64,000 nt of DNA from Williamsia muralis NBRC 105860 (lineage in GTDB: Bacteria > Actinomycetota > Actinomycetes > Mycobacteriales > Mycobacteriaceae): positions 62,001-126,000 of the forward strand of contig NZ_BDAP01000007.1 of the NCBI RefSeq assembly GCF_001598915.1, written 5' to 3'. This document shows, piece after piece, positions 55,581-63,928 of this stretch. Each line of letters begins with the position of its first letter. The first letter of the stretch is position 1. Position numbers and translations under genes: made by a program. The notes under the pieces are model-generated. The model saw nothing but the letters and a program-made list of their open reading frames with translations, did no database searches and was not told the DNA's origin.

Positions 55581-56510
55581 TTACGGGCTGCTGTGCCTGC
55601 CGCCGCCGTTGTGGTCGTCGCGACGTCCCGGTGGGGGCCCGTAGTTCGGTGGTGGACCGGTGAGCGGGTCGTAACCGGGTGACGGGCCGGTCAACGGATC
55701 GGGGCGGTAACCCTGACCCTGATCTGGCCCCTCATGCGGCGACGGGTTCGGGCGGGGCGGCGGACCCGGGTTGTACCCGGGCGGCGGGCCCGGCGGCTGC
55801 TGATAACCGGGAGGCGGTCCACCCAGCGGCGGCTGGCTCCGCGGCGGCACACCGCCCTGGGGCGGCTGTCCCTGCGGCGGCTGGCCGATCGGTCCTGAGC
55901 CACCGGTAGGCGGACCCTGCGTCGGATAGACGTTGGCGCCACCGATCCGGTCCGACTGCTGCGAAGAGAACTGCTGCGTACCGGCAGAAGACGCGCCTGC
56001 GCCGGCGGCGGCCGGACCCGAGTAAAGCGGACCGGAGTGCGGGCCGTCGTCGCCACGCCGGTCGATGAGAGCCTGATCCTTCTCGCTTGTCGCGCCGGCG
56101 ATCTTGGCCTTCTCCTCGGCGGGATCCTTGCCTTGGAGAATGTCGCGGATCTCGGCGAGCAACTCCGACTCCGTCTGGGCCGCGGCGTCGTCGCCGTCGC
56201 GCGCTGCGAGCGTCTTCAACTTCTCGTACGGCATCACGATCAGGAAGTAGACAACCGCGGCAACGATCAGAAAGTTGATGGCGGCGGCGATGAGGGCGCC
56301 GATGTCCACAAACGTTTCCGGATTGCCGGACCTGATGGTGAATCCCAGCCCCTGCGCGGAATCGGTGCCACCGATCGAGTTCACCAACGGTTGGATGATG
56401 TTGGTGGTGAACGCTGTGACGATCGCGGTGAAGGCAGCACCGACGACCACGGCGACAGCGAGGTCGATGACGTTTCCCCGCATGAGGAAATCTTTGAAGC
56501 CCTTGAACAT
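55581..56510 (-). CDS. mscL: Large-conductance mechanosensitive channel with long C-terminal extension
   Basis: 309 residues. The first about 135 are a normal MscL: MFKGFKDFLMRGNVIDLAVAVVVGAAFTAIV (N-helix and TM1), INFLIVAAVVYFLIV (TM2) and a cytoplasmic helix (ESELLAEIRDIL). The remaining about 150 residues are a low-complexity tail of Pro, Gly, Gln and Tyr repeats (PPGYQQPPGPPPGYNPGP). Ordinary MscL ends near residue 130-150, so the tail doubles the protein. The channel opens under membrane tension to release solutes; the tail's role is unknown. Confidence 0.93.
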   Translation of the reverse strand: MFKGFKDFLMRGNVIDLAVAVVVGAAFTAIVTAFTTNIIQPLVNSIGGTDSAQGLGFTIRSGNPETFVDIGALIAAAINFLIVAAVVYFLIVMPYEKLKTLAARDGDDAAAQTESELLAEIRDILQGKDPAEEKAKIAGATSEKDQALIDRRGDDGPHSGPLYSGPAAAGAGASSAGTQQFSSQQSDRIGGANVYPTQGPPTGGSGPIGQPPQGQPPQGGVPPRSQPPLGGPPPGYQQPPGPPPGYNPGPPPRPNPSPHEGPDQGQGYRPDPLTGPSPGYDPLTGPPPNYGPPPGRRDDHNGGGRHSSP

Positions 56511-56601
56511 GTAGTGACCCTTCCCACGAGGGAAACGAGCTCTAATTGCTGTCCGCTGATCCTAACCAGCGGTCGCGGAATTTGCCGTTCACAACATGCA
56601 G

Positions 56602-57273
56602 TCAGTGAAAAACCAGTGTGATCGGAGCGGTGAGGGTGGCCGCTGCGACCACGTGCGCGTCGCGCTCCGGCAAGGCGAGAACGGCAAGTCGGGCATCTGA
56701 CCCCGTCCGCGAACCTGACTCCTGCGACACGAGTGCGACCACTGCTCCCTTGGCCAAAACCTTTGTCGCCGATGACTCTTCAGCGGTGTCGGCATCGTCG
56801 ATGCTCAGCACGTCGACCACGTCTCCTTCGCGGAGGAGATCGATCACCGCTGTGTCGGCCACCTTCACCGGAACCAGGCGCGCATCGGGACGCTGCATGA
56901 TCTGAGCCGGCAGGCGGCTGGTGAGCACACGGGAATCGGTCAAGATCTCGCCCGCCCGTACCGGGCCGGTCACCGTCTTGTCCAGGAGGTCGGCCGCGTC
57001 GTCGACTGTGCCTGCCGGGAGGTCGCCCGGACGGAACTCGCGCGTGGTCAGGTCGCCGATCGTGAGGGGTTGCCCAGGGCTGATGTCATGGGCCGCGATC
57101 ACCGCCGGCCGCAGTTCCTCGGTGCGGCCCGCCGTCAGTGCGGCCACGAGCGCGACCGCCAGCAGCACGATTGCACAGGCTCGGCGGAGGAGCAGCGACC
57201 GTGTCCATCCGGGCCTGACGGCATGACGGACGCGGTCGGAGAGTGTCGGGTTCAGAGCATTGCGCGCGGCCAT
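56602..57273 (-). CDS. SAF-domain (CpaB/RcpC-like) membrane-anchored protein
   Basis: 223 residues with a single N-terminal transmembrane helix (about 31-47), then a SAF domain (VIAAHDISPGQPLTIGDLTTREF, PVRAGEILTDSRV) and a second beta-rich half (DARLVPVKVADTAVIDLLREGDVVDVLSI). This is the layout of CpaB/RcpC pilus-assembly proteins, but no tad/flp genes are near. It occupies the same position as the unannotated gene between mscL and Rv0991c in M. tuberculosis. Function unclear. ATG at 57273. Confidence 0.82.
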   Translation of the reverse strand: MAARNALNPTLSDRVRHAVRPGWTRSLLLRRACAIVLLAVALVAALTAGRTEELRPAVIAAHDISPGQPLTIGDLTTREFRPGDLPAGTVDDAADLLDKTVTGPVRAGEILTDSRVLTSRLPAQIMQRPDARLVPVKVADTAVIDLLREGDVVDVLSIDDADTAEESSATKVLAKGAVVALVSQESGSRTGSDARLAVLALPERDAHVVAAATLTAPITLVFH

Positions 57274-57366
57274 GGGCGAACGTTATGGCGATTGCCATCC
57301 ATCGTCCGCTTGGTCAGGCACCGATATGAGGTTGCCTGTGCACAGTCCACTGTGTGTGGACAGGTG

Positions 57367-57696
57367 TCAGGAAGCAGCCTTGGCAGTGGTCGAACTGCTG
57401 GACGTGCTGCTCGACGAGCTGCTGCCCGAATCCGTCGACTTCGCTGCAGGCGCCGATTCCTTGCTGCCGGAGTCGGACTTCGACGAGTCGCTCGAACTCG
57501 ACTCGCTGCTCGTGGTGGTGGAGCGGCTGTCGTTGCGATAGAAGCCGCTGCCCTTGAACACGATGCCCACGCTGTTGAACAGTTTGCGCAGCTTACCGGC
57601 GCATTTCGGGCATTCGGTGAGCGAGTCGTCGCTGAAAGATTGCACGATGTCGAAGCGGTTGTCGCACTGTGTGCAAGCGTACGAATATGTGGGCAC
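57367..57696 (-). CDS. ruc: Zinc-ribbon chaperone Ruc (FmdB family, Rv0991c-like)
   Basis: 109 residues. The N-terminal FmdB zinc ribbon (MPTYSYACTQCDNRFDIVQS, CPKC) holds two CxxC pairs. The rest is disordered, dominated by Ser, Thr, Lys and Asp. In M. tuberculosis the orthologue Ruc is a redox-regulated chaperone that works with Hsp70 once oxidised and stripped of zinc. It is under HrcA control, and a CIRCE operator sits about 55 bp upstream here, supporting the identification. ATG at 57696. Confidence 0.9.
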   Translation of the reverse strand: MPTYSYACTQCDNRFDIVQSFSDDSLTECPKCAGKLRKLFNSVGIVFKGSGFYRNDSRSTTTSSESSSSDSSKSDSGSKESAPAAKSTDSGSSSSSSTSSSSTTAKAAS

Positions 57697-57749
57697 CGAA
57701 GACCTCCGAAGGTGTTAAGCCGAGAACGTTGTGGATTCTACCGTCGAAC

Positions 57750-57774
57750 TGGCACTCTTCGTTAACGAGTGCCA
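57750..57774. promoter_or_regulatory. CIRCE operator (HrcA) upstream of ruc
   Basis: TGGCACTC-N9-GAGTGCCA has perfect 8-bp arms and exactly the 9-nt spacer of CIRCE (consensus TTAGCACTC-N9-GAGTGCTAA). It lies between the folate-enzyme stop and the ruc start, 54 bp before ruc on the minus strand. Confidence 0.85.
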
Positions 57775-57777
57775 AGG

Positions 57778-58374
57778 TCAGCTTGTTCCCAGTCGTCTGA
57801 ACCCCTCGCCGGGTGTCAGGCTCCAGCCCATCGGCACGTCGAAGTCGTCCGTTGGCAGCTCGTCCACCAGCTCGTCGTCGAACACCACGGCAACCAGTTT
57901 GTCTGTGTCCACCTCTGGTATCGACCGGTCGTAGTAACCGGCTCCGCGACCGAGTCGAATACCGTGGCGGTCGACCGACAGCGCCGGGACCAGGATCAGA
58001 GCGGCGTCGCCGAGCGCGTCAGGTGAGGTGCTGTCCCCACCGGGCTCCAACAGTCCAAACCGTCCTTCATGCAATGACTCCGGTCCGTCGTACCAGGCCC
58101 AACGCAGCGGGGCAGGCGGGCCCGCCGCCACCTTCGGCAGCAAGACCCGGAAGCCGCCCTCGCGCAACACCTCCAACAGCGCAGTGGTGCCCGGTTCGCT
58201 CCCGATCGGGACGTAGGCCGCAATGACGGCGCCCGGCTCCACCCGCGGACCGCCCTCGGGGAGGTTCGCGATCCACGTCACAATCGAGGCATCCAGGCTC
58301 GCCTTAACCTGGGGAGACAGGCTGTCGCGACGCTCGAGGGCGAGCTTTCTCCAGGTTGCTTTGTCGATGAAAAT
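57778..58374 (-). CDS. 5-formyltetrahydrofolate cyclo-ligase, start codon uncertain
   Basis: Methenyl-THF synthetase that converts 5-formyl-THF to 5,10-methenyl-THF using ATP. Core motifs: GAVIAAYVPIGSEPGT, VLLPKVAAG, GRFGLLEPGG, LILVPALSVDRHGIRLGRGAGYYDR and LPTDDFDVPMGWSLTP. The first canonical start (GTG 58281) gives only 167 residues and loses the N-terminal K-x3-R helix. That helix is encoded upstream in frame (KATWRKLALERRDSLS), where no ATG, GTG or TTG exists before an in-frame stop. AGAGGGG lies seven nt before an ATT at 58374, giving 198 residues, the normal length. I therefore place the start there tentatively. Confidence 0.8.
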   Translation of the reverse strand: MFIDKATWRKLALERRDSLSPQVKASLDASIVTWIANLPEGGPRVEPGAVIAAYVPIGSEPGTTALLEVLREGGFRVLLPKVAAGPPAPLRWAWYDGPESLHEGRFGLLEPGGDSTSPDALGDAALILVPALSVDRHGIRLGRGAGYYDRSIPEVDTDKLVAVVFDDELVDELPTDDFDVPMGWSLTPGEGFRRLGTS

Positions 58375-58417
58375 CGGTACGCCCCTCTCATGTTTGGCGA
58401 TCAGCCGATAGGTTTAC

Positions 58418-58433
58418 TCACACACCAGTGTGA
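58418..58433. promoter_or_regulatory. Short dyad in the divergent galU promoter region
   Basis: TCACAC-ACCA-GTGTGA, 6-bp arms with a 4-nt spacer, 18 bp before the galU ATG. Orientation is opposite to a CRP site, so the binding protein is unknown. Confidence 0.4.
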
Positions 58434-58451
58434 TCAACCTAGGGTGGGAAA

Positions 58452-59402
58452 ATGACTGAAGCGCAGACCAGCCCGGCCAACGAGGTCGAATACGAGTCGG
58501 TTCCGGGCACGCCGCCCATTCCGCGAACCGCAATTGTGCCGGCCGCCGGCTTGGGTACCCGTTTTCTTCCGGCGACCAAGACCGTGCCGAAAGAACTCCT
58601 TCCCGTGGTGGATACACCCGGTATCGAATTGGTGGCCGAAGAGGCCAAGTCGGCCGGTGCCGAGCGACTGCTGATCATCACGTCGCCGGGTAAAGACGGT
58701 GTTGTCGCGCACTTCGTCGAAGACCTGGTGCTTGAACACACCCTCGAGTCCCGCGGCAAAGACACCATGTTGGCCAAGGTGCGGAACGCGCCATCGTTGC
58801 TGGAGGTCGCGTCGGTCATCCAGGAGAAGCCCCTCGGACTCGGCCACGCGGTTGGATGCGTCGAGGCCAAACTCGACGACGACGAGGATGCTGTCGCGGT
58901 GCTGTTGCCCGACGACCTGGTGCTTCCCAACGGCGTCCTGGAGGTGATGGCCCGAACACGCGCCAAGCGCGGCGGCACGGTGCTCTGCGCCATCGAGGTC
59001 CCGACCGAAAAGATCAGCGCGTATGGCGTATTCGACGTCGAAGAACTTCCCGATGCTGCAAATCCCAATGTGATGAAGCTGAAGGGAATGGTCGAAAAGC
59101 CCGAGGCAAAAGACGCACCCTCGAATTATGCGGCGGCCGGGCGATACATCCTCGACCGCGCAATATTTGATGCATTGCGACGAATTGAACCCGGCGCAGG
59201 TGGCGAATTGCAGCTCACCGATGCCATCGCTTTGTTGATTGACGAAGGTCATCCGGTTCACGTGGTGGTTCACCGCGGAACTCGCCACGACCTCGGGAAC
59301 CCGGGCGGGTACCTGAAGGCGTCGGTCGACATCGCCCTCAACCGTGAGGATTACGGCCCCGAATTGCGCGATTGGCTGGTCGAACGCCTCGGCTGCAACT
59401 GA
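58452..59402 (+). CDS. galU: UTP-glucose-1-phosphate uridylyltransferase
   Basis: 316 residues; makes UDP-glucose for trehalose, glycogen and cell-wall glycans. Nucleotidyltransferase motifs: TAIVPAAGLGTRFLPATKTVPKELLPVVD (G-rich loop), IITSPGKDGVVAHF, QEKPLGLGHAVGC, VLLPDDLVL, GMVEKPEAKDAPSNYAAAGRYIL and LTDAIALL. Length and order before the glp gene match Rv0993. An N-terminal 25-residue polar extension precedes the catalytic loop. Confidence 0.96.
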   Translation: MTEAQTSPANEVEYESVPGTPPIPRTAIVPAAGLGTRFLPATKTVPKELLPVVDTPGIELVAEEAKSAGAERLLIITSPGKDGVVAHFVEDLVLEHTLESRGKDTMLAKVRNAPSLLEVASVIQEKPLGLGHAVGCVEAKLDDDEDAVAVLLPDDLVLPNGVLEVMARTRAKRGGTVLCAIEVPTEKISAYGVFDVEELPDAANPNVMKLKGMVEKPEAKDAPSNYAAAGRYILDRAIFDALRRIEPGAGGELQLTDAIALLIDEGHPVHVVVHRGTRHDLGNPGGYLKASVDIALNREDYGPELRDWLVERLGCN

Positions 59403-59589
59403 CCGCCGACCCACAACAGCACCCGGTTCAACCGCGTTTATGCGATGGCGCGCGGCGATCCCTGGATGCGAGAGAACGGAAATCGCCGACAAACCAGCTA
59501 ACGTCAGTCGTCAGAACTACGACACGGCGACCCGTTGGCACGGCGAACGAGCACTATCGGGCCGCCACGGCGATTGAAGGAGGCGATCG

Positions 59590-60855
59590 GTGCGTTCGGT
59601 GGAAGATCACCTGAGCCGGGTGACCGCCGCGGCAGTGGCTCCCAGGCCGGTGCGCGTCGCGATCTCGGAGTCACAGGGTCTGCTGTGTGCCGAAGAGGTT
59701 GTTGCCGACAAGCCGTTGCCCGGGTTCGATCAGGCTGCCATCGACGGATATGCCGTTCGCAGTGTGGATGTGGCCGAAGCGGGCACCATCGCCGATGAGG
59801 AATCGGAGTCGCCGGGCGACCAGGTGATCGTCGTCCTGCCGGTGGTGGGGGAGTTGAAGGCGGGTTCGCGGACGCCAACACGGCTCCAGCCAAGGCAGGC
59901 GGTCAGGGTGGAGACCGGCGCTCCCTTGCCGACACTCGCCGACGCCGTGGTGCCCAAGCGGTGGACCGACGGCGGACTGCCCAAGGTCCGAATCGGTCAT
60001 GCGGTACGCAGCGGGCAATACGTCCGGCACGTCGGCGATGACGTCCAGCCCGGTGACGTAGCGGTCCGAACCGGAACGATCATCGGTCCCGCGCAGGTCG
60101 GTCTGCTCGCCGCAGTCGGTCGCGACCGCGTGCTGGTGCATCCGCGGCCACGGCTTTCCGTCATCTCCATCGGCGGCGAGCTGGTCGATATCGACCGGAC
60201 GGCCGGGGGCGGTCAGGTGTACGACGTCAACAGTTACGCGCTCGCCGCGGCTGCTCGTGACGCCGGCGCAGACGTCAACAGGGTCGGCATCGCCGACAGC
60301 GAGCCGTCGCAACTCCGTGAACTGGTCGAGGGGCAGCTGATTCGTTCTGAGATCGTCGTGATCACCGGCCCGGTCGGTGGGGCCGCCTCGGAATCGATTC
60401 GCGAAGCCCTTTCGGAACTGGGCGAATTGGAGATCGAACGCATTGCGATGTACCCGGCGTCGGTCCAGGGTTTCGGCCAGCTGGGCCGCGACGAGGTGCC
60501 CACCTTCCTTCTTCCTGCGAACCCGGTCTCGGCGTTGGTGGCTTTCGAAGTGATGGTGCGACCGCTGATCCGGATCGCGCTCGGCAAACGCCAACCGATG
60601 CGGCGAGTGGTACGTGCCCGCACGGTCAGCCCCATCACCTCGGTGGAGGGAAGGCGCGGATATCTGCGTGGACAGCTGATGCGCGATGAGCAGACGGGCG
60701 AATACCTCGCTCAGGTGATCGCGGCCGCAGACGGTGGATCACATCTGCTCGCGGGCTTGGCGGAGGCGAACTGCTTGGTCATCATCGAGCCGGAAGACGT
60801 TGAATTGCGCGCCGGCGATGAGGTGGACGTCGCATTCCTGGCTCAGCGGGGGTGA
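59590..60855 (+). CDS. glp: Gephyrin-like molybdotransferase homologue Glp (MoeA family)
   Basis: 421 residues, GTG start with AAGGAGG at ideal distance. MoeA domain order is intact (PLPGFDQAAIDGYAVRS, GQYVRHVGDDVQPGD, LPANPVSALVAFEVMVRPLI). The MPT-binding loop, normally GGVSxGxxD, reads GPVGGAASE, so the conserved Ser/Asp chemistry is lost. In corynebacteria such a repurposed protein, Glp, binds FtsZ and a membrane receptor GlpR during division. rimJ and a GlpR-like gene follow directly here. I therefore favour a cell-division role over molybdenum insertion (M. tuberculosis name moeA1). Confidence 0.85.
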   Translation: MRSVEDHLSRVTAAAVAPRPVRVAISESQGLLCAEEVVADKPLPGFDQAAIDGYAVRSVDVAEAGTIADEESESPGDQVIVVLPVVGELKAGSRTPTRLQPRQAVRVETGAPLPTLADAVVPKRWTDGGLPKVRIGHAVRSGQYVRHVGDDVQPGDVAVRTGTIIGPAQVGLLAAVGRDRVLVHPRPRLSVISIGGELVDIDRTAGGGQVYDVNSYALAAAARDAGADVNRVGIADSEPSQLRELVEGQLIRSEIVVITGPVGGAASESIREALSELGELEIERIAMYPASVQGFGQLGRDEVPTFLLPANPVSALVAFEVMVRPLIRIALGKRQPMRRVVRARTVSPITSVEGRRGYLRGQLMRDEQTGEYLAQVIAAADGGSHLLAGLAEANCLVIIEPEDVELRAGDEVDVAFLAQRG

Positions 60856-60864
60856 GAGTGCACC

Positions 60865-61518
60865 GTGCGCGCCTGGAGCAGGGGTGACACCGGCCGCCGT
60901 GGATGGCCGGCCAAGCTCGGGCCGATATCCGTTGCGGGAGGCGCGGTTACGGTACGTCCGGTCCGGCTGCGTGACGCCAGGGTGTGGAGCAGGCTTCGCA
61001 TCGAGAACCAGAATTCGCTGTTGCCGTGGGAGCCGACGGGCGTCGGCTTGTGGTCGGCCCGGCACAACCCGGCGGCCTGGCCGGGTCTGCATTCGGTCCT
61101 GAGGGCCGAGGCAAAGGCAGGGAACATGCTGCCGTTTGTCATCGAATTGGACGGCGAGTACTGCGGACAACTGACGGTGGGCAACATTCAGCGTGGTGCG
61201 CTGCGCAACGCATGGATCGGATATTGGGTGGATGCCGCGGTCACCGGACGTGGAGTGGCAACGGGCGCACTGGCACTCGGCGTCGACCACTGTTTCGGAC
61301 CGGCGGGTCTGCACCGACTCGAGGCCACCGTGCAGCCTGCCAACGCGGCGTCGCTGGCGGTACTGCACAAGGTGGGATTCCGTGACGAAGGCCTGCTCAA
61401 GCGCTACATGGACGTCAACAGCGCTTGGAGGGACCACCTGTTGCTCGCGTTGACCACCGAAGATCTCACCAGCAGTGCCGTGGACACATTGATCCGCAGC
61501 GGCCACGCCACGGCCTGA
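60865..61518 (+). CDS. rimJ: GNAT-family N-acetyltransferase (RimJ-like)
   Basis: 217 residues, GTG start 9 nt after glp. The Gcn5-type fold is seen in VTVRPVRLRDARVWSRLRIENQ, YCGQLTVGNIQ, IGYWVDAAVTGRGVATGALALGVDHCF (acetyl-CoA loop Q/RxxGxG/A) and RLEATVQPANAASLAVLHKVGFRDEG. RimJ/RimL relatives acetylate protein N-termini. Its constant place between glp and glpR suggests a link to that complex. Substrate unknown. Confidence 0.87.
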   Translation: MRAWSRGDTGRRGWPAKLGPISVAGGAVTVRPVRLRDARVWSRLRIENQNSLLPWEPTGVGLWSARHNPAAWPGLHSVLRAEAKAGNMLPFVIELDGEYCGQLTVGNIQRGALRNAWIGYWVDAAVTGRGVATGALALGVDHCFGPAGLHRLEATVQPANAASLAVLHKVGFRDEGLLKRYMDVNSAWRDHLLLALTTEDLTSSAVDTLIRSGHATA

Positions 61519-61740
61519 ACCCCTGCGCCCACATGCCTCTCTGCTCGCGCTGGGAGGCCGCTCCTCTCCGATCACCGCGTGATCACCCACAGATGGAACG
61601 AATCGGCCGGGACATCGGCGCGTCGGCGCTGGTTGGGCAGCGGTGAGCCATAGCCTGATTCCTATCGTCTGTTACAGGTGTGACTGACGCGTACTCGACC
61701 GGCCGGTCGGGGCGAGATTGCCGACAGGAAGGAGCTGCCC

Positions 61741-62943
61741 ATGCCGAACTCGTTGCTGTGGGTGTGTCTGGTGGCGATCTGGCTCTTTGTTCTGGTGCCG
61801 ATGGTGGTGAAGTCGCGTCCCACCGTGCGCAAGACAACCGACGCCGCAATGTCGACACGGGTGCTCTATCGAGGTGGCCGGGCCATCGCCAAGACCCGTC
61901 GTCGCATGGCTGCAGGCCGTCATCCGCACGATCCCGATTGGGAACCCCCGGTGCGTGAGTACCGCAAGACCGCAAAAGCAACGGCGGCAACAGATGCCGT
62001 TGACGTCGAGGACGCCACGACGACCAAGGTTTCGGCCGGCAAGTCCGAGCCTGCACCGGTCTCGGTGAAAACCGTTGCAGCTGCGGCTCAGACAAAGACT
62101 GTCGACACCAGTGACAGTGATGCCGACGCAACCACGGACGACAAGACGGTAGTGGCTGAAGCTGCCGACCTTAAGTCATCCGATCACCGCGACGCCGTTG
62201 CTGAGCGCGATGACAAAGATGCAGACGCAGATCGCGATGATCGGCGCGTCGAGGACGCAGAGCTCGACGATGCTGAGCTCGAAGACGCGGACCATGATGA
62301 CGCGGACCATGATGACGCGGAGAACGACGTAGATTACGAGGACGCCGACCACGAGGTCGCCGACCACGAGGACGCGGACTACGACGACGGCGACTACGAA
62401 GACGCTGACTACGACGACGATCTCACCGACGAGGACATCAGCGCCGACGAGGCTGCGGATCAGGCGGAGCAGGACGAGGTCGCCCGGCGTGCACGTCGCG
62501 GAGGCTTCGACCCCGAGGCCGATCGCGAGCGCAGCGACAAGCGCTACCGGTTCCGCCAGCGTGTGATGGCCGTGCTCGGAGTGCTGGCGCTGCTCGGCAT
62601 CGCGGCCGGCTTCTTCCTGGGTTCGGTCGGCTGGATCCTCGCCGCGGCCACGGTTGTCGCGCTGGTCGGTTACCTTGCCTTCCTGCGCCGCGCGGTGCGA
62701 AACGAACAGCGCATCCGTCGTCAGCGGATGCAGCGGCTCGCCCGGGCCAAGCGCCAGGAGGAAGAACGCCGCGCGCACCCCGAGGTCGACCCCCGGGCCG
62801 AGGTGCCCCGCAGACTCCGTCGGCCAGGCGCGATCGTGCTGGAGATCGACGACGAGGACCCGATCTTCGACCACCTGCCGCGGTTCGAGCACCGCGAAGA
62901 GGTTGTCCGTGAACCCTCGTACCGGCGGGTGGTGGGGCAGTAG
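61741..62943 (+). CDS. glpR: GlpR-like membrane receptor with acidic repeat region
   Basis: 400 residues. TM1 lies at the very N-terminus (about 4-22), followed by a basic stretch and a long disordered acidic region (about 90-250) made of Asp/Glu/His/Tyr repeats such as DADHDDADHDDAE and DADYDDGDYEDADYDDD. Two more helices (about 275-315) and a basic, Arg/Gln-rich C-terminus complete it. It corresponds to Rv0996 and to the corynebacterial Glp receptor GlpR, which couples Glp/FtsZ to polar growth. AGGAAGGAG precedes the ATG. The acidic block is unusually long and internally repetitive. Confidence 0.8.
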   Translation: MPNSLLWVCLVAIWLFVLVPMVVKSRPTVRKTTDAAMSTRVLYRGGRAIAKTRRRMAAGRHPHDPDWEPPVREYRKTAKATAATDAVDVEDATTTKVSAGKSEPAPVSVKTVAAAAQTKTVDTSDSDADATTDDKTVVAEAADLKSSDHRDAVAERDDKDADADRDDRRVEDAELDDAELEDADHDDADHDDAENDVDYEDADHEVADHEDADYDDGDYEDADYDDDLTDEDISADEAADQAEQDEVARRARRGGFDPEADRERSDKRYRFRQRVMAVLGVLALLGIAAGFFLGSVGWILAAATVVALVGYLAFLRRAVRNEQRIRRQRMQRLARAKRQEEERRAHPEVDPRAEVPRRLRRPGAIVLEIDDEDPIFDHLPRFEHREEVVREPSYRRVVGQ

Positions 62944-62983
62944 TCCCGCCCTGTTAATCTTGTCGAGTCGCTCACGCGGCAAA

Positions 62984-63056
62984 GGGGCTATAGCGCAGTT
63001 GGTAGCGCGTCTCGTTCGCATCGAGAAGGTCAGGGGTTCGATTCCCCTTAGCTCCA
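62984..63056 (+). tRNA. tRNA-Ala (anticodon CGC)
   Basis: 73 nt fold as a complete cloverleaf: acceptor GGGGCTA/TAGCTCC with the alanine identity pair G3-U70, D-arm GCGC/GCGC, anticodon arm TCTCG-TTCGCAT-CGAGA (anticodon CGC reading GCG), variable loop AGGTC, T-arm AGGGG-TTCGATT-CCCCT. CCA is not encoded. It lies 40 bp after the glpR-like gene and is followed by an intrinsic-type hairpin. Confidence 0.96.
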
Positions 63057-63101
63057 CAGAAACACCGAGCCCCACCGAGCCGAATACGCGCCAGTTACCT
63101 C

Positions 63102-63131
63102 GAAACGCTCCACCTACAGGTGGAGCGTTTC
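63102..63131 (+). terminator. Hairpin terminator after tRNA-Ala
   Basis: GAAACGCTCCACCT (63102-63115) and AGGTGGAGCGTTTC (63118-63131) are perfectly complementary over 14 bp with a 2-nt loop, ending GTTTCTG. The half-site GTGGAGCGTTT recurs a third time just downstream (about 63139). Confidence 0.75.
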
Positions 63132-63352
63132 TGCGTATGTGGAGCGTTTGGCGCGGATCAGCCGCTGGGCAGGAGTGACCTGGGCTCTTTCGGGGTATCC
63201 GAAGACAAGCAGCGCCGGTCCAGACAGCGTTTTCTCGGTTGTGCGCATGTGGCGAAGGGGACCAAAAACTTCTTCTGGTCGTAGTCGTCCGCTCTGTGAG
63301 CGGTTCCGAATACCAGGAGAGGAACATACACACCCGAAAAGACGAGGTATGC

Positions 63353-63928
63353 ATGACCGACGACTTGGTGGTTTTGGCAAGCGCTGACGGACGTCCGTGT
63401 GGGACGGCTGACCGTGCGACCGTGCACACCTCACACACCCCCTTGCATTTTGCATTCTCGTGCCACGTGGTCGACGAGGGTCGCCTGCTGATGACCCGGC
63501 GTGCACTGAGCAAGCGGACATGGCCCGGCGTGTGGACCAATTCTTTCTGTGGGCATCCGCGGCCCGGTGAATCCGTCGAGGACGCGATTTACCGTTACGC
63601 GCAACGCGAGCTGGGCATCGATGTCGAGGATCTGCGTTGCGTGCTACCCGACTTCCGCTACCGGGCCGTCGATTCCAGCGGCGTGGTGGAGAACGAGATC
63701 TGTCCGGTGTTCGTCGCGAGCCCGGTGGGGACGCTGCGACCGGACCCGGACGAAGTCGCCGAATACGCGTGGTCCGACATCTCCGATGTGTGGGCAGTTG
63801 TCGAACGTGCCCCGTGGGCCCTGAGCCCCTGGCTCGTCGAACAGATCCGGTCGATGCCCGCACCCGACCCCTACGGTCTCGACGCACATCCCAACTGGCT
63901 GCGGGCGCAGATGGAGGTCAACCGATGA
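63353..63928 (+). CDS. idi: Isopentenyl-diphosphate delta-isomerase, type I
   Basis: 191 residues; Nudix-fold enzyme interconverting IPP and DMAPP for isoprenoids. Signature regions: LHFAFSCHVVDEGRLLMTRRALSKRTWPGVWTNSFCGHPRPGES (metal ligands and catalytic Cys in SFCGHP), EDAIYRYAQRELGI and VENEICPVFVA (catalytic Glu). The ATG at 63353 with GAGG upstream is preferred to a longer frame from 63239. The 221-bp gap before it contains only the tRNA terminator and a probable promoter. The stop overlaps the next start (ATGA). Confidence 0.93.
   Translation: MTDDLVVLASADGRPCGTADRATVHTSHTPLHFAFSCHVVDEGRLLMTRRALSKRTWPGVWTNSFCGHPRPGESVEDAIYRYAQRELGIDVEDLRCVLPDFRYRAVDSSGVVENEICPVFVASPVGTLRPDPDEVAEYAWSDISDVWAVVERAPWALSPWLVEQIRSMPAPDPYGLDAHPNWLRAQMEVNR

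Noticed and set aside
56602-57273. Tad/Flp pilus gene cpaB
   Set aside because: The SAF domain fits, but no other pilus gene is nearby, so I describe the domain without assigning a pilus role.
58418-58433. CRP site before galU
   Set aside because: TCACAC-N4-GTGTGA has half-sites in the reverse arrangement and the wrong spacing for TGTGA-N6-TCACA.
62984-63131. tRNA-Ala as a phage or island attachment site
   Set aside because: No integrase gene and no direct repeat of the tRNA 3' end is visible; the following hairpin is explained as a terminator.
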